This document shows, piece after piece, positions 16,975 to 27,607 of a DNA stretch of 64,000 nucleotides. The notes under the pieces were generated by a model that did no database searches, had not been told where the DNA came from, and saw only the letters and a program-made list of their open reading frames with translations. The stretch comes from CAVRIA01 sp963721115 (GTDB lineage: Bacteria > Desulfobacterota > Binatia > HRBIN30 > CADEER01), in NCBI GenBank assembly GCA_963721115.1, contig CAVRIA010000008.1, positions 310,001 through 374,000 of the forward strand, given 5' to 3'. Each line of letters opens with the position of its first letter. The stretch's first letter is position 1. A program made the position numbers and the translations under genes.

Positions 16975-17820
16975 GTGAAATTCGGTCTGTTCGGAATCAA
17001 CATGGGACCCTGCGCGACGGCCGAGGTCGCCGCGCGAGTGGCGCGGGCCGCCGAGGCGGAAGGCTTCGACTCGGTGTGGACCGGAGAGCACGTGGTGCTT
17101 CCCGACCCACAGGTGGCGCCGTCGCCCGCGCCGCCGGAGACGCCGTTGCTCGATCCGGCGGTGGCGCTGGCATACGTCGCCGCTCATACGAAAACGCTCC
17201 GGCTCGGCACCGGCATCATCATCCTGCCGCAGCGCAACCCGCTCGTGCTCGCCAAGGAGCTCGCGAGTGTCGACGTCGTCTCCGGCGGGCGGCTGATCTT
17301 CGGGCTCGGCGTCGGCTATCTGAAGCCGGAGTTCGACGCCCTGGGGATCCCGTTCGAGCACAAGGGCGAGCGGGCGATGGAGTACCTGGCGGCGATGCTG
17401 GCGCTGTGGACCGAGGACAGGCCGTCCTTCCGCGGCCGCTTCGTCTCTTTCGGCGGCATCCAGGCGTTGCCGCGCCCGCTGCAGAAGCCGCACCCGCCGA
17501 TCGTCGTCGGAGGGGCCTCGCCGCCGGCCTTCCGGCGCGCCGTGCGGCACGGCAACGGCTGGTACGGGTTCGCCCTCGACCTCGATGCCACCGCGGCGTG
17601 TCTCGACGGGCTGCGCAAGGCCGAGGAGCGATCCGGGCGCGGCGCGGATCTCGGCGAGCTCGAGATCAGCGTCACGCCGCGCGGCCGGCTCGACGCCGAG
17701 GCGGTGAAGCGCTTCGCCGACCTCGGCGTGCACCGCCTCATCCCCTACCGGCCCACCACCCGCGAGGAAGACGTGCTCGCCGTCGTGCGCGACGTCGGGA
17801 AGCTGATCGCGGGCCATTGA
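16975..17820 (+). CDS. LLM-class (luciferase-like) F420-dependent oxidoreductase
   Basis: TIM-barrel flavin/F420 oxidoreductase of 281 residues. The start GTG 16975 is set by a GGGAGGG ribosome-binding site at 16963-16969. Typical features are the opening KFGLFGINMG, the EGFDSVWTGEHVVLP segment, LRLGTGIIILPQRNPLVLAKE, the SGGRLIFGLGVGYLKPEFDALG stretch and HPPIVVGGASPPAFRRA. This resembles the F420-dependent LLM proteins frequent in actinobacteria and soil uncultured lineages. The electron carrier and the substrate are inferred from the family only. The gene stands alone between the 194-bp repeat array and the minus-strand glycosyltransferase. Confidence 0.9.
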   Translation: MKFGLFGINMGPCATAEVAARVARAAEAEGFDSVWTGEHVVLPDPQVAPSPAPPETPLLDPAVALAYVAAHTKTLRLGTGIIILPQRNPLVLAKELASVDVVSGGRLIFGLGVGYLKPEFDALGIPFEHKGERAMEYLAAMLALWTEDRPSFRGRFVSFGGIQALPRPLQKPHPPIVVGGASPPAFRRAVRHGNGWYGFALDLDATAACLDGLRKAEERSGRGADLGELEISVTPRGRLDAEAVKRFADLGVHRLIPYRPTTREEDVLAVVRDVGKLIAGH

Positions 17821-17976
17821 CGGAGAGCAGAGCGTGACCACCAGTGACCGGGCTGACGGAAATCCGCCAGCCGGTGAGCCGGTCGTTCGTTGTGAGCGCG
17901 GTTGCTGGAGCCTTACCGACCGGCTCACAGGCACCCAACAACCTATCGCTCACCGGCTCACCGGCCACGCCTCCAT

Positions 17977-19596
17977 CTACCTCCGGTAGCGCATGATCCC
18001 CTGCACCGGGTCGGTGTCGACGACGCGGAAGCCGCGTCGCTCGAGCTCGCGCAGCAGCAGGTTGTCGACCCTCTGGACGGCGAGCCGGCCCGGCGCGGTG
18101 GCGAACTTGCCGAGGACGACGTGCACCGTGCCGCGCTCCGAGGGCAGCCCGAGCAGGAGGTCGTCGACGTCGATGCGCACCGTCTCCGGCGCCGCCAGCA
18201 CCCGGCTGGGGTCGAACACCGCCGGCGCGCTCTCCGTCTCGCGCGGGTACATCCGGCAGGTGAAGCGCCGCCCCGACGCGGGGTTGGTGCAGTGCTCGTC
18301 CTCCCAGCGGTACCCGAGGCGCCCGAGCTGATAGATCACCGGCAGCCCGCGCAGGTCGGTGAACACGACGGCGTCGCCGTTGTGCACCGTGGCGTCGAGG
18401 ATGCGCGCGGTGAGCCGGAAGTTGTCCTTCGGCGGCACCTCATAATACTGCACCAGCTTCACGCCGACCGGCACCAGCAACGCGGCGGCCGCGAGCGGAG
18501 CGAGAAGAGTCCCGCGCTCGAGGCGGCTGATCTTGGCCAGCGCCAGCCCGGCCAGAAGCGGGAAGGCGGGGAACGACACCAGGTCGTAGCGGCCGGCGAT
18601 GTAGACCGGCGTGACGAGAAGAGAGATCGTCCACATCGCCAGCAGCGGCCCGAGGAGGAGGATCCACAGCGCCGCCTTGCGCCGCGCCATCCACGGCAGG
18701 CCGATCGAAGTGTCCCCCCACGGCGCCGCCGCCACTACTCCCAAGCCGATCATCGCCGCCAGGCCGAGCAGGCGCAGGGGCAGGGGGAAGTGCATGGTGA
18801 ACTGCTTGAGTACCAGGGGCAGGAACCGGGCCTGGCTGCCGAGGCCGAACACCTCGAGGCTCTTCGGAATCGCCAGGACCGGCGGAATCTTGCGCCACAG
18901 GTCCGAGATCCAATCGGCTCCCGCCAGTGAGTGGGGCGTGAGGAAGAAGCTCCACAGCACCCACGGAATCACCAGCGCGCCCGTACCCGCGGCGGCCGCG
19001 ACGTAGCCCTTCCAGCGCCCGGGCTCCGGCCACAGGGCGACGAGCGCGGCGGTGGGAAGCAGCCCGAAGGCGGCGAGGTAGTGGGTGTACAGCGCCGCCG
19101 TCGCCGCGGCGGCGAAGCCGAGCCAGGCGGCCGGCGCATTGCGGCGCAGGGCCCGCCACAACGCCCCGTAGGCGACGGCGAGGAGGAGTACGAGCAGCGA
19201 ATAGGCGCGTGCCTCCTGCGAGTAATAGATGTGGATCGGCGCCAGCGCGGCCACCAGACCGCTCCACAGGCCGACGCGGCGGTCGAAGATCTCGGCGCCG
19301 ACCCAGATCGTGGCGGCGACGAAGAGCGTTCCGAACAGCGCCGACGGCAGGCGCAGCGCGGTCTCGCCGGCGCCGGCGACCACGACCCAGAGGCGCACCA
19401 GCAGGTAGTAGAGCGGCGGCGTGTTGGCGATCGAGATCTGTCGCAGCCACTCCGGACCGGTGACGATCCGGAACGTCGACGCCTCGTCCAGCCACAGCTC
19501 GTGCTCGCCCAGATGGTAGACGCGGAGAAGGAACGCGAGGGCGATGATCGCGCCGGCGCCGGCGGCCAGCCTGTATCTCCCACCGGTTCCCGGCAC
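17977..19596 (-). CDS. GT39-family polytopic glycosyltransferase (ArnT/PMT-like)
   Basis: Integral-membrane GT-C glycosyltransferase of 539 residues, presumably using a polyprenyl-phosphate sugar donor on the periplasmic side. The first loop carries the acidic motif LGEHELWLDEASTFR expected of the GT-C catalytic site. PLYYLLVRLW, HIYYSQEARAYSLLVLLLA and about a dozen hydrophobic spans match the PMT_2/GT39 family. A soluble periplasmic tail follows from about residue 430. The gene starts at GTG 19596 with no obvious ribosome-binding site. It points away from the plus-strand glycosyltransferase island 2 kb to the right and may belong to the same glycan pathway. Confidence 0.88.
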   Translation of the reverse strand: MPGTGGRYRLAAGAGAIIALAFLLRVYHLGEHELWLDEASTFRIVTGPEWLRQISIANTPPLYYLLVRLWVVVAGAGETALRLPSALFGTLFVAATIWVGAEIFDRRVGLWSGLVAALAPIHIYYSQEARAYSLLVLLLAVAYGALWRALRRNAPAAWLGFAAAATAALYTHYLAAFGLLPTAALVALWPEPGRWKGYVAAAAGTGALVIPWVLWSFFLTPHSLAGADWISDLWRKIPPVLAIPKSLEVFGLGSQARFLPLVLKQFTMHFPLPLRLLGLAAMIGLGVVAAAPWGDTSIGLPWMARRKAALWILLLGPLLAMWTISLLVTPVYIAGRYDLVSFPAFPLLAGLALAKISRLERGTLLAPLAAAALLVPVGVKLVQYYEVPPKDNFRLTARILDATVHNGDAVVFTDLRGLPVIYQLGRLGYRWEDEHCTNPASGRRFTCRMYPRETESAPAVFDPSRVLAAPETVRIDVDDLLLGLPSERGTVHVVLGKFATAPGRLAVQRVDNLLLRELERRGFRVVDTDPVQGIMRYRR

Positions 19597-19779
19597 GCGG
19601 CGGTTCTAGCGCGGATCGTGGGTCGATTCCACGCGGGGAAGTCATTCAGTGCTGGAATGTCGAAGGACGGGTTGTTGAGTTGTTGGTTGTTGGGCTTGAG
19701 ATCAAAACCCCAAAGGCCTCGACTTTTCGAAGAGGCGGGAAAGGGCAGGTTGTTGGGTTGTTGAGTTGTTGGTTGTTGG

Positions 19780-20015
19780 GAGCCACCGGAGAGAGGGGCG
19801 CGGGAGGGAATCTCTCTTGTGGTGTAGGCCTCCGGCCTGCATAGCGGTCCATCGGACCGCTCTCTCCCCTCCAACCCAGCCCCGTGCAGGCGGGACGCCC
19901 GCACCACAATCAGCTGCCGATGCGGCCGCGGGGACCGCGGGCGGACTTCGAAGAGGCCAGCAGAGAAGGCGCGGCCGAGTGGTGCGCTGGTGAGTCCGGT
20001 TTGAACAGCCCAACA
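19780..20015. repeat. triple-hairpin dispersed repeat, inverted copy
   Basis: Reverse-oriented copy of the 13587-13812 element, from GCCACCGGAGAGAGG to the GGTTTGAACAGCCC end. It contains AGGCC-TCC-GGCCT, GCGGTCC-ATC-GGACCGC and GCGGG-ACG-CCCGC. It is preceded by TTGTTGGG-type runs (19670-19780). Confidence 0.75.
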
Positions 20016-20016
20016 A

Positions 20017-21541
20017 CCCTGGACTCCCGCGGAAGGACCCCGCCGCCCCTCGGGTGGACCCCCTTTGTCGGTGCGGGGCTGCGCCCCCGCGGCCCCTCGA
20101 GGGCGAAACCTACGGTTGTCGCCCTCGAACTCTGAACTGCAGGTTGTTACGTTGTTGAGCTGTTGGCTGTTGGGTTTGGAATCAACCCGGTCGACCACCA
20201 CCCTTCTGGCGCGGCTCCGACCGAACCGCGTCCAGGCGCGCGTTCGAAGAGATCGCTGTGCTCGCAACGAAGCATGCGGTCGATACACGTCGATCGATCA
20301 TGTCACGCGTGCCGGAGCGCAGTTCTCCGTCGCGAAGCGAAAGAAGAAATCAAAACTCCAAGGCTTCGACCTTTCGAAGAGGCGGGACAGGGCAGGTTGT
20401 TATGTTGTTAGGCTGTTGGCTGTTGGGTTCGGAAAGGAAATCAAAACCTCCAAGGCTTCGACCTTTCGAAGAGGCGTGAGGGCAAGATCGGCAGAGAGTG
20501 GCGCGGTGGTGAAGCCGTGCGCGAGGCCGAGGGAGTCGGCTCCCGTCAGTGGCGCGTAGATTCAGGCAGTGAGGCGGATCCCGTTACGCGTGCCGACCGC
20601 CAGGTCCGGTGCTCAAAGGGGAAGCGGATTCGCCTCGGAGCGGAGCCACCGGAGAGAGGGGCGCGGGGAGGGAATCTCTCTTGTGGTGTAGGCCTCCGGC
20701 CTGCATAGCGGTCCATCGGACCGCTCTCCCCCCTCCAACCCAGCCCCGTGCAGGCGGGACGCCCGCACCACAATCAGCTGCCGATGCGGCCGCGGGGACC
20801 GCGGGCGGACTTCGAAGAGGCCCAGCAGAGAAGGCGCCGACGAGTGGCGCGCCGGTGAACCCGGCTTGAAAAGCCCAACAACCCTGGACTCCCGCGGAAG
20901 GACCCCGCCGCCCCTCGGGTGGACCCCCTTGTCGGTGCGGGGCTGCCGCCCCCGCGGCCCCTCGAGGGCGAAACCTACGGTTGTCGCCCTCGAACTCCTG
21001 AACTGCAGGTTGTTACGTTGTTGAGCTGTTGGCTGTTGGGTTTCGGAATCAACCCGGTCGACCACCACCCTTCTGGCGCGGCTCCGCCCGAACCGCGTCC
21101 ACGCGCGCGTTCGAAGAGATCGCTGTGCTCGGAACGAGACGCGTGGTCGAAACATGTCGATCGATCATCCCACGCAATGCAATCGAAGCACTCCATCGCG
21201 AAGCGAAAGAAGAAATCAAAATTCCAAGGCCTCGACCTTTCGAAGAGGCGGGACAGGGCAGGTTGTTATGTTGTTAGGCTGTTGGCTGTTGGGTTCGGAA
21301 AGGAAATCAAAACTCCAAGGCCTCGACCTTTCGAAGAGGCGTGAGAGCAAGATCGGCAGAGAGTGGCGCGGTGGTGAAGCCGTGCACGAGACCGAGGGAG
21401 TCGGCTCCCGTCAGTGGCGCGTAGATTCAGGCAGTGAGGCGGATCCCGTTATGCGCGCCGACCGCCAGGTCCGGTGCTCAAAGGGGAAGCGCATTCGCCT
21501 CGGAGCGGAGCCACCGGAGAGAGGGGTTCGGGGAGGGAACC
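20017..21541. repeat. diverged tandem duplication, about 860-bp period
   Basis: The stretch from CCAACAACCCTGGACTCCCG (about 20021) to GAGCGGAGCCACCGGAGAG (about 20655) recurs from about 20877 to 21520 with scattered substitutions, small indels and one poorly matching 50-bp part (about 20280-20330 against 21145-21190). The unit includes TTCGAAGAGGCG blocks and TTGTTGG runs. No conserved protein is encoded in any frame; short open frames in the two copies differ by frameshift. With the hairpin repeats it explains the whole 2.1-kb gap between glycosyltransferase genes. Confidence 0.7.
20645..20876. repeat. triple-hairpin dispersed repeat, second inverted copy
   Basis: Same element and orientation as 19780-20015, nearly identical through the three hairpins and ending GGTGAACCCGGCTTGAAAAG. 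It separates the two halves of the tandem duplication. A stub of a further copy begins at 21506. Confidence 0.75.
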
Positions 21542-21691
21542 GCGGCGTCTGAGCGGTTCCCTCCCCGGGGGCGGAGGTGTGGGGGGGTCGGAGGTGCGGA
21601 CGTGCGGCGTACGAGGTGCGGCGGCGCCGCTTCAAATAAGGGCCGCCTTTTGCTTGTCGCGCCCGTCCGTGACAGAAGCGAGTTCCGACCC

Positions 21692-23644
21692 ATGATTGCA
21701 CGCATCCGCGCCTATGTGGTCGACGTCGATACGGCGTGGGCGGCACTGCTCGCGGTGGCGCTCTTCGCCATCTACGCCGCGGGGGCCACCCGCACGATCT
21801 ACGTCGGCGACAGCGGCGAGCTGGTCACCGCCGTCCACATCCTCGGCATTCCGCACCCCACCGGCTACCCGCTCTACGTCATGCTCGGCAAGCTGTGGAC
21901 GCTGCTCGTCCCGATCGGCTCCATCGCCTTCCGCATGAGCCTCTTCAGCGCCGCCTGCGCGGCGCTCGCCTGCGCTCTGCTCTACCGGATGTGCCGCGCC
22001 TTCGACCTCCACCCCGTCGCGGCGCTCCTGGCGGCACTGCTGGTCGCCTTCGCCCCCAGCTACTGGGGCGAGGCCAACATCCAGCGTGTCTACGCGCTCG
22101 ACGCCGTGTTCGTCGTCCTGGCGCTGACCTCCGCCTGCGGCTGGCACCGCACCCGCGAGCCGGGCTTCATCGTCCTCACCGCGTTCGTCTGCGGCCTCGG
22201 CGCGACGAACCACACCGTCATGGGCTTCTTCGCCATCGCCTTCGCCATCTTCGCCCTGGTCAACGAGCCGGCGCTGCTTCGGCGCTGGAAGGTGATCGGC
22301 CAGGCCGCGCTGGCGCTGGTGATCGGGCTCCTTCCGTACCTGTACCTGCCGATCCGCTCGCGCATGAACCCGCGCCTCGACTGGGGCGATCCCGAGACTC
22401 TGGAGAAGTTCCTCGACGTCGTCCTGCGCCGCGGCTTCTGGCAGCGCGCTTTCATCGAGCGGCCGAGCGACGTGCTGCTGATCGCGGCCGACTACGCGCG
22501 CGGCATGGGCGTGGAGCTCGCCTGGGTGGGGACCGCCCTCGCCGTCTACGGCGCCATCGCCGGCTGGAAGCGGCGCTGGCCGGTGCTGCTGGCGCTGCTG
22601 GTCATGGTGCTCAACCTCACCGCCCTCACCATCCACGGGTCGCGCAGCGACATCTTCATCTGGCACCGCTACTACATCCCCTCCTACATCATGGCCGCGA
22701 TGCTGGCGGCGTTCGGCTGCCACCTGCTGCTGCAGCGCCTGCCGCGGGCACTGCGCGTGGCGCCGCTGCTCATCCCCGCCTTCCTGCTGGTCACCGGCTG
22801 GCGGCGCTTCGACCGCTCGCGCTACCGGATCGCGGACGAGTTCTCGCGCGCGGTGCTGAAGACCGTGCCGCCCGGCGCCAGCCTGATCGCCACCGACGAC
22901 AACATCCTGTTCGTCCTGATCTATCTGACCATGGTGGAGAACCTGCGGCCCGACGTGAACCTCATTCTGCAGGGCGTCGGCAGCGCGGACCTGCCGCCGC
23001 TGCGCTTCAACCCCGACACCGATCCGCTCTTCTTCACCCACCACCCCAACTGGCACATGCCGCAGCTCGAGATCGTCCCGGTCGGCCTGGTCTTCCGCGC
23101 CTGGCGGGCCGGCAAACCGCCACCCGAGCCGGACATCCCGATCAGCGGTCTGGACGGCGAGCACGATCCGCGCGTCCCCAAGGATTACCTGACGCAGAAC
23201 CTCATCGGCCACTACCACTACATGCTCGGCTTCACCTACGAGAAGCGCGACTGGCTGAAGGCGCGCCGCTACTTCGACGAGGCGGCCGCGGCGGCGCCGG
23301 GAAACGACGTCCTGTTCTACAACCTCGGCCTGATCTACGAGCGCAACGGCCTGATCGACGACGCGATCGCGGCGTTCCGGCGCTCGCACGAGATCAACCC
23401 CCGCCACATCGCCAGCTCGAGCAAGGCCAACGCCTCCGACCGGCTGGGCGACCTGTCCGCCCTGCGCCGCCGCTGGGCGCAGGAGGAAGCCGCCCTGGCC
23501 GCCGATCCGTCTCTGCGCGCCATGCAACCCGGCACGCCCACCTACCACCTGCAGCTGGCCGACCTGCTCGAGGCGCACGGCGAGGAGCTCGATGCGCGCG
23601 GGCATCGCCTGATGGCGCTCGAGATCGGCGCCGGCCTGCGGTGA
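21692..23644 (+). CDS. DUF2723 GT-C-like membrane protein with TPR tail
   Basis: Polytopic protein of 650 residues and the first gene of the glycosyltransferase island. The DUF2723 signature is visible: TIYVGDSGELVTAVHILGIP followed by HPTGYPLYVMLGKLW, with the acidic GDSGEL loop in the place of the GT-C catalytic Asp. About ten hydrophobic spans are followed by a periplasmic region with TPR-like helices (YEKRDWLKARRYFDEAAAAA, FYNLGLIYERNGLIDDAIAA). DUF2723 proteins are predicted lipid-linked sugar transferases. The open frame extends into upstream repeat DNA, but ATG 21692 fits the homology. The stop overlaps the next gene's GTG (GTGA), indicating translational coupling. The reading frame is intact. 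Confidence 0.85.
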   Translation: MIARIRAYVVDVDTAWAALLAVALFAIYAAGATRTIYVGDSGELVTAVHILGIPHPTGYPLYVMLGKLWTLLVPIGSIAFRMSLFSAACAALACALLYRMCRAFDLHPVAALLAALLVAFAPSYWGEANIQRVYALDAVFVVLALTSACGWHRTREPGFIVLTAFVCGLGATNHTVMGFFAIAFAIFALVNEPALLRRWKVIGQAALALVIGLLPYLYLPIRSRMNPRLDWGDPETLEKFLDVVLRRGFWQRAFIERPSDVLLIAADYARGMGVELAWVGTALAVYGAIAGWKRRWPVLLALLVMVLNLTALTIHGSRSDIFIWHRYYIPSYIMAAMLAAFGCHLLLQRLPRALRVAPLLIPAFLLVTGWRRFDRSRYRIADEFSRAVLKTVPPGASLIATDDNILFVLIYLTMVENLRPDVNLILQGVGSADLPPLRFNPDTDPLFFTHHPNWHMPQLEIVPVGLVFRAWRAGKPPPEPDIPISGLDGEHDPRVPKDYLTQNLIGHYHYMLGFTYEKRDWLKARRYFDEAAAAAPGNDVLFYNLGLIYERNGLIDDAIAAFRRSHEINPRHIASSSKANASDRLGDLSALRRRWAQEEAALAADPSLRAMQPGTPTYHLQLADLLEAHGEELDARGHRLMALEIGAGLR

Positions 23645-25849
23645 TCGCCATGCTGCGCCTGCGCGGGTGGAACGCGACCTCCGGGCGCGCCTCGCAGATT
23701 CCGCCGCTGCTCCTGCTCGGCGTCTTCGCCGCCCTGGCGGTGTCGAGCATGGCGCGCATGTCCGTCACCGGCGACGAGGTGACCCACCTGCCGGCGGGCT
23801 ACACCTACGTCACCACCGGCGACTTCCGCCTCAACATGCAGCACCCGCCGCTGATGAAGGTGCTGGCGGCGCTGCCGCTGCTCGCCCTGGACCTGAAGCC
23901 GGCAACGGACAGCCGCGCCTTCCGCAAGGGGCGCGAGTGGCGCTTCGGGCGCGACTTCCTCACCAACAATCGCACGCCGATGCGGCGCATCGTATTCCTC
24001 GCCCGCCTGCCGATGATCGCGGTCGGCGTCCTCACCGGCGCACTGCTCTTCCTCTGGGCGAGCGAGCTGTGGGGATACTGGCCGGGGATCTTCGTCCTCT
24101 TTCTCTACGCCTTCTCGCCCAACTTCCTCGCCCACACCGCGGTGGTTCACACCGACGTCGGCGTCTCCTGCTTCACGCTTCTCACCATGTACCTGCTGTG
24201 GAAGCTCACGCGCACCGGCCGCCTGCGCTGGGCGCTGGCGTGCGGCGTCGGCCTCGGCCTCGCGCTGCTGGCCAAGTACTCCGGCGCGGTGACGGCATTG
24301 ATGGTTCCCGCCACGCTCGCCGCCTGGCTCGTCCTCGGCGACGAGGGCGGGGACGCGTACGGGTCGTGGCGGGATCGGGTGGACCTCTCGCGCCTGCCGG
24401 GCCTGGCCGCGGTGGGTATTCTAATCGCGCTGCCGGCCATGGCGCTGGTGGCGTTCGGCTTCGGCTTCCCGCACGGCCTGTCCAACTACTACCACGGCTT
24501 CACCCTCATCCACGCCGACGCCAACCCCTACTGGCAGGGCTTCCTGTGGGGCCAGTACGCCGACACCGGCTTCTGGTACTACTACGTGCTCGGCCAGTTC
24601 TGGAAAACGCCGCTGCCGGCGCTGCTGTGCTTCCTGTTCGCGCTGTTCCTGGTGCGGCCCGACGACGCGGTGTCGCGGCTCGACTGGTGGTTCGTGCTCT
24701 TCCCGTTCGCCGCCTTCCACGCCGCCGCCATGTGGAAGCACCCGAGCATCGGCATGCGCCACGTGTTGCCGGCCTTCCCCTTCCTGTTCCTCGCCGCCGG
24801 CGCGACAGCGCGCTGGGTCGGTCGCCGCGGCGCCGGGTGGAAAACGGTCTCTGGCCGCCCTCTGTCTGTGGCAGGCGATCGGAACGCTGCGCATCTATCC
24901 CTACTTCATTCCCTACTTCAACGAGCTGGCGGGCGGACCGAGCGACGGCATGCTCTACCTCGACGATTCGAACATCGAGTGGGGGCAGGAGTGGTACGGG
25001 CTGAAGGAGTATCTCGACACGCACCGCCCGCAGACCGCCCGCATCCTCGCCTTCGAGCCGATCGACCGCCGCCACTACGGCATCACTGCCGAGAAGATCG
25101 TCCTGCCCGACACCGTGTGGCCGAAGCCCGGCGTGACCTACTTCGTCGGCGCCAGCTACCTGCAGCGCAACTCGCTGTTCAACCAGTACCCGGGCGTGCG
25201 CTTCCACTGGTTGCAGCGCTATCGCCCGGTCGACGAGATCGGCTGGTCCATCGACGTCTACCGATTCTCGGTCGACCCGGCCGACCGCGACGATCCGTCG
25301 GTCTTCTACATCCCGCGCAAGCGCTGGTACGCGCAGGCGATCGCCAGCCTGACCGACATCCTGTCGCGCTCGCCGACCTTCACGTACGCCAGCGATACCC
25401 TGGCCGAGGTGTACGCCGACCGCGCCGCCTGGCGGCGCCAGCACGGCGAGGCGGAAGCGGCCCTGCTCGACGACCTGCGCGCGGTGCGATCGGCGCCGGC
25501 GAACGGGCGGTTGCGCGCCGCCTTTCGCGACGACGTCACCCGCCTGGCGACGTCGATCGAGGTGGACGAGAGCCTGCCCGCCGGCCTTTACTACGAGCGC
25601 GCCTTCGCGGCCGCGGACGAGAAGAGCGACGAGGCCCTGCTCGACTTTCTGCGCTGCCAGAGGCGCGATCCGCGCCATCTCGGCGCGCACTTCAACCTCG
25701 GCCAGACGTATGCGCGGCTGGGCTTCCTCGGACTCGCGCGCGCCGAGTGGCGGCGCTGCCTCGAGATCGAGCCGGGCTACGCGCCGGCGCAGCAGAGCCT
25801 GCGCGCGGCGGAGAAGCTCGAGGCGGCGGCCGCGCAGCGCGGCAAGTGA
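23641..25849 (+). CDS. GT39-type glycosyltransferase with TPR tail, one frameshift
   Basis: GT-C membrane protein of about 735 residues once a break is bridged. GTG 23641 overlaps the previous stop; ATG 23650 is an alternative. The catalytic-loop acids appear in SVTGDEVTHLPAGYTY and the family string LFLWASELWGYWPGIFVLFLY is shared with the next gene. The frame shifts at an A4 run (24841-24844): removing one A gives GWKRSLAALCLWQAIGTLRIYP in frame. The C-terminal part holds YLDDSNIEWGQEWYGLKEYL and ends in TPR-like helices (LGAHFNLGQTYARLGFLGLA). Probably functional if the extra A is a sequencing error. Confidence 0.82.
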
Positions 25850-25854
25850 GGGCG

Positions 25855-27607
25855 ATGAACGCGGCGCGGCGAGCCCTGATTCCGGTCTCGATGCTGGCTG
25901 CCTTCGCCACCCTCGCCGTTACCAGCCTCTGACGGCAAGTCGCCAACCGTCGACGAGATCTACCACCTCGCCTCCGGCTACTCCTACCTGGCGACCGGGC
26001 AGTTCGAGCTCGCCATCGATCACCCGCCGCTGGTGAAGATGCTGGCGGCGGCGCCGCTGCTGCTGATGGATCTCGCCCCGGCGGCGCAGACGCCCGGCTG
26101 GAGCGAGCGCGACCGGCCGAAGTTCGAAGGCGAGTTCGCCTACCACAACCGCGCGCCGCTGCGCCGCATGCTCTTCTTCGCGCGCCTGCCCATCGTCGCG
26201 CTCGGCGTCGCCCTCGGGGCGGTCGTCTTCCTGTGGGCGAGCGAGCTGTGGGGATACTGGCCGGGGGTGTTCGTCCTCTTCCTCTACGTGCTGTGCCCGA
26301 ACATCCTGGCGCACACCCGCCTGGTGACGACGGACCTCGGCGTCACCTGCTTCTCGGTCATGGCCGTGTACGCGGCCTGGAAGTTCCGGCGCAGCGGGTC
26401 GCTCGTCCACGTCCTCTGGTGCGCGCTGGCTCTGGCGGCGGCGCTGCTCTCCAAGTACTCGGCGGCGGTGACCGCGCTGGTCGCGGCGGCGCTGCTCGGG
26501 GTCGAGGCCTACCGCCGCGCCGCGCGCGGCCCCGGTGGGGCGAGGGCCGGGTGGCGGCGCGTCGCGGCCGTCGGCCTGATCGTCGCCGCCGTCGTGTTGC
26601 TCTCGATCGCGGTGAGCTGCGGCTTTCCGCACGGGCTGGAGACCTACTACCGCGGCGTGCGCCAGCTGCTCGCCGACTTCGCCCCGGCGGCGCGCACCAA
26701 GCCGTCGTTTCTGTGGGGACGGTACTCGGACGACGGGTTCTGGGACTACTACCTGCTGGCGCAGCTGTGGAAGACGCCGCTCCCGACGCTCGTCTTCTTC
26801 GCCGTCTCGCTCTTCGTCCTGGCGCGCGACCGCAGCCGCTGGGGCGACGCCGCCTACCTGCTCGCGCCCATCGCCGGCTTCCATCTCGCGGCAATGACCA
26901 GCTCGGTCGACATCGGCGTCCGTCACGTCTTGCCGACATTCCCGTTCGTCCTCCTCACCTGCGGCGCGGCGGCGCGCCGGCTGGTGGAGCGGCGCCTGCC
27001 GGTGCGGGTCGGCTTCGCGATGCTGTGCGTCTGGCTCCTGGCCGGCACGCTGCGCGTGTACCCGCACTTCCTGCCCTACTTCAACGAGCTCGCCGGCGGG
27101 CCGGACGGCGGCATCCGCTACCTCGACGACTCCAACATCGACTGGGGCCAGGACTTCTACGGCCTGGCGGGCTGGGTCGCGGCGCGGCAGCCGGCTGAGA
27201 TGCGCGTCTCGCTGTTCGGCACCCGGCCCGGCCAGGACCTCGGCTTCCCGAGCCGGCCGATCCTGCTGCGCGACCTCGTCTGGCCGCGACCGGGCACGAC
27301 CTACGCGGTGTCGGCGGACATCCTGCAGCGCCGCTCGTTCCGCGGCGACAATACGGCGCTGCGCTTTCGCTGGCTCGACCGCTACCGTCCGGTGGACAAG
27401 ATCGGCTGGTCGATCTTCCTCTACCGGTTCTCGATCGATCCGCGCCAGCGCGACGACCCGGCGACCTTTTACATTCCGAAGGAGCGCTGGTACGCGGACG
27501 CGATCGAGCAGCTAGACGACATCCTGGTGCAGTCGCCCGGCTTCGACGAGGCGCGGCGGCTGCGGGCGGCCGTCGCCGCCGCGCGGGCCGCGGGAGGTGC
27601 TTCTTGA
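25855..27607 (+). CDS. GT39-type glycosyltransferase, paralog of the previous gene, one frameshift
   Basis: About 580 residues. ATG 25855 lies five bases after the previous stop. The first 25 residues (MNAARRALIPVSMLAAFATL) end at an early TGA at 25930-25932; one base off, the sequence continues DGKSPTVDEIYHLASGYSYL, so the stop comes from an indel at about 25929. The body shares VVFLWASELWGYWPGVFVLF and YLDDSNIDWGQDFYGLAGW with its neighbour, showing a tandem duplication. It lacks the TPR tail. The acidic loop TVDEIYH is the likely GT-C catalytic site. The stop overlaps the next gene's TTG start. Confidence 0.82.
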
